Below, in pieces: positions 61,689-64,000 of a DNA stretch of 64,000 nt. The notes beneath the pieces are model-generated. The model had not been told where the DNA came from and made no database searches. It saw only the letters and a program-made list of their open reading frames with translations. Every line of letters begins with the position of its first letter. The stretch's first letter is position 1. This DNA is from Apoda limacodes (Eukaryota; Arthropoda; Insecta; Lepidoptera; Limacodidae). Made by a program: the position numbers and the translations under genes. The stretch lies in assembly GCA_946406115.1 (NCBI GenBank), contig OX291543.1, forward strand, positions 29,600,815 through 29,664,814. The letters are read 5' to 3'.

Positions 61689-62639
61689 AACAATTCCCAA
61701 TATAAATAAAAATATTTAAAAAAGAGTTTCAGTCCACATTATAATAATGAGGTTGTCAAAGATATTACGAAAGTCAACTATAGGGATAATAATTAGTTTT
61801 CAGCAAGTGGTGTAACTTGCTCGAAAATGTTTAATTATATGTTATGCAAAGCTAACCTAAAGTAAGTCATTACATCCTTAGAAATCCAAAATTGTACTGA
61901 ATTTCAATGTAAATTACAATTTAAAATCTCAATATAATAACAATAACAACTAAAAAGTTGTATGAAAGGCTTCACCGCTAGTAAGTATAGAAAAGAAATA
62001 AGAAAAAAGAAAAAAAAAGGCACGCAGTCTGCAAATCTCCGCCATGTTTAATGTACATTACAATTTTTTTTTTGTGAAAATGTCAAGTGAAGATTGCGAT
62101 TTGACTAACAAACTACTTCTAGAAAAGTTTAAGGACACGTACATGATAGCCTACAACTTCTTCTTTGCTCATTCCCACTTTATGTGGGGTCGGCTCTCCT
62201 AATACGCGCCAAAACATTATGTCCTGGGTTGTCGTTTCATGTAGAATATTGAAGTGAAAACTTCTTTAGCGGCGTTGTGCACTTTTTTTGTGATGGGTAA
62301 AAAATGTTAAACTCGCGTCAGGACACGTAACCTGATCGAAAATTCGTAAGACGTATCCCCCTCTGTTTATACCGCGCGGCGAAAAGGTATGCCTGCGCCT
62401 GCTGTTTCGTTTTTGTAGTATATGGCGATGATGAGTACAGGGAGGTTGGATATGGGATTTTAATTCTATGACAGATTGAGATGTCAGAAATACTACGTCA
62501 AAAATTTAATAGACTAACATTATTATTTATTATAAATAAATATGTTTACGAAGTGATGGTAAGTAAAAAGGTAGTATGTTTTCACTTCTGCCGACACTCC
62601 CGGAGTGCAATCCGATTTTTTTTTTACTTAGGGTCTTAG

Positions 62640-63245
62640 TAATACTGGTCCACCAGGTAGAAATTGGTCGCTTTCGTCTTTTTTTTGTTTTCCGGGAGGC
62701 TCAACACCGTTTTAACTACGTGGTTTTCGCCTCTGCACAAAACATGACCATACCACCTCAGACAATTCTCTGTGAGTTGCTCGGCCACAGGGGCTACCTT
62801 AAAGCTACCGCGAATGTATTCGTTCCGATTCTTGTCTAACTTTGTAACCCCCCCGACCATTGTAAAATCTTTATTTCCGTTGTATGCAGTTTTTGTATGT
62901 GCTTTTCTTTTACTGCCCATACAGCAACGCGGGTGTCACAGCCATTTTGTATACTTTGCCTTTTGTTCGAATAGGCATGTTTGGGTCACATAGCACTTCA
63001 GTCAAAGATCTCCATCCATCCATCCAGGCCACATTGACACTATGCGCTATGTTTGCCTACTCTTCAGCACTATTTGAGATCACAGACCCCAAGTTCTTAA
63101 ACTGTTTAACTTTCGGGACTGGTGTGTTATCAGGGTAATAGATGGTAGCCGTATTGGTTGAATTTTGGCTGAACCCGCATTCCGAGTAATCTGTTTTGGA
63201 TCGGCTCACCCTGAGTTCCGCGCTTTCCAAAGCATTGATCCATAA
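62640..63245 (-). pseudogene. RTE-type LINE, reverse transcriptase C-terminal portion, broken
   Basis: The minus strand from 63245 reads WINALESAELRVSRSKTDY, VPKVKQFKNLGSVISNSAEE and a stop. It goes on with NVAWMDGWRSLTEVLCD, KGKVYKMAVTPALLYG and a stop, and after frame changes GGVTKLDKNRNEYIRGSFKV and LTENCLRWYGHVLCRGENH. This is the order of motifs in the thumb/C-terminal part of RTE-class LINE reverse transcriptases. At least two stops and a frame change make it inactive; the 5' part is absent. Confidence 0.8.
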
Positions 63246-63690
63246 AGAAAGTGTACTTTGTAGCCATAATAGGAATATGATAGTCTACAACGATTTTCAA
63301 AAATGGAAATTTCATTTTTCTTTATTAGAATAAGTACTTTTTTCTGTTACTATTGCTTTTTATAGTCTCGCAAAAAGGGTAAAAGCAGAGTATATTCCTC
63401 GAGCATAAAGGTGTTTTCGTCGTCGGCGAACTTGAATCCCACTCGGGATTCTAGTCTTAATTAACTTCCTCGTTTTGCCCAGGCGTTAACTTTAAACAGC
63501 CTAGCTCTGCTCGAATGTTAACCCTAGAATACTTCTTTACGCTCGGGATTCAATTTGGCGCCCACGACTCAGCGCGTTGTAAAAAACATGGGATTGTTAA
63601 ACATGGGATTTACGAGTAAGAAATCAATTAAACCCGAGATATTTAGATATATGACCTAGCGATGCAAGTGAGTGTTGAACTCTTACACTA

Positions 63691-63767
63691 CTTATAATTG
63701 AACACTCTACTTATAATTGAACACTCTACTTATAATTGAACACTCTACTTATAATTGAACACTCTAC
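63691..63767. repeat. 19-bp tandem repeat, four copies
   Basis: Four consecutive essentially perfect copies of cttataattgaacactcta (starts 63691, 63710, 63729, 63748), preceded by a related half-unit (gttgaactcttacacta). Confidence 0.9.
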
Positions 63768-64000
63768 TTTTCACTACGTATGCGCTTTTTATAAAAATAA
63801 ATAAAAAAAAAACTTATATATCTATACCTACACCACTTATTTAAAATCGTCATACATTTTCAAATACTTATATCTTTTTTTAAATTTGTGTTAACTGCGT
63901 GATTTCTACGATTGCCTTTGCCTTCAGTTTCACTGCTTCCGCCGTAAAATCTAAACTATCATCACTTAATATTTTTTTTTGAGGTTATGTTTGCAATAAG

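Noticed and set aside
62576..63138. Plus-strand frames over the RTE fragment
   Set aside because: They are antisense to a recognisable reverse-transcriptase remnant on the minus strand.
1..64000. CRISPR arrays, operons, phage or bacterial genes
   Set aside because: Spliced gene, eukaryotic repeats and AT-rich intergenic DNA throughout; the tandem repeats are short satellites without unique spacers.

Overview
The window looks like lepidopteran (moth or butterfly) nuclear DNA. It is AT-rich, has introns, and is littered with degraded repeats of kinds familiar from Lepidoptera: non-LTR retrotransposon 3' ends, tRNA-derived SINEs, short terminal-inverted-repeat elements, and the dispersed repeat beginning 'ggccaagtgcgagtcg'. 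There is no sign of bacterial or viral gene organisation. I could find only one convincing protein-coding gene.

That gene lies on the minus strand and spans about 35 kb. Exon 1 (53012-53753) encodes an N-terminal BTB/POZ domain and a basic proline-rich linker. A 31-kb intron follows. Exon 2 (21592-21720) is short, and after a 2-kb intron exon 3 (18954-19606) carries a Pipsqueak-type (Psq) helix-turn-helix and the C-terminus. Both junctions have GTAAGT donors and pyrimidine-rich AG acceptors. The reading phase is kept through all three exons, giving a 507-residue nuclear BTB-Psq protein. From its BTB start, the RRKQARPRRRSG basic block and the Psq sequence I identify it as the orthologue of Drosophila jim lovell (lov), a BTB-Psq gene linked to behaviour. 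It does not look like bric-a-brac.

Layout: 1-15.2 kb is intergenic DNA downstream of the gene, dense in repeats, including a 104-bp tandem repeat in two inverted locations and a fold-back-like composite element. 15.2-18.95 kb is an AT-rich stretch in which I saw no transposon remnants; it is probably the long 3' UTR. 18.95-53.75 kb is the gene. Its first intron seems poor in recognisable repeats in its 3' third and then holds several LINE, SINE and MITE remnants, plus a 189-bp perfect inverted repeat. 53.75-54.33 kb is the GC-rich 5' UTR and probable promoter. 54.33-64 kb is upstream intergenic DNA with microsatellites, a 1.2-kb inverted-repeat element and an RTE-type LINE fragment.

The main points for follow-up are the perfect 189-bp inverted duplication centred on a small MITE inside intron 1 (38983-39456), a candidate CtBP-binding motif in the linker, and a GC-rich island in intron 1 that could be an alternative promoter for a Psq-only isoform. 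All assignments come from reading the sequence; no database search was run.
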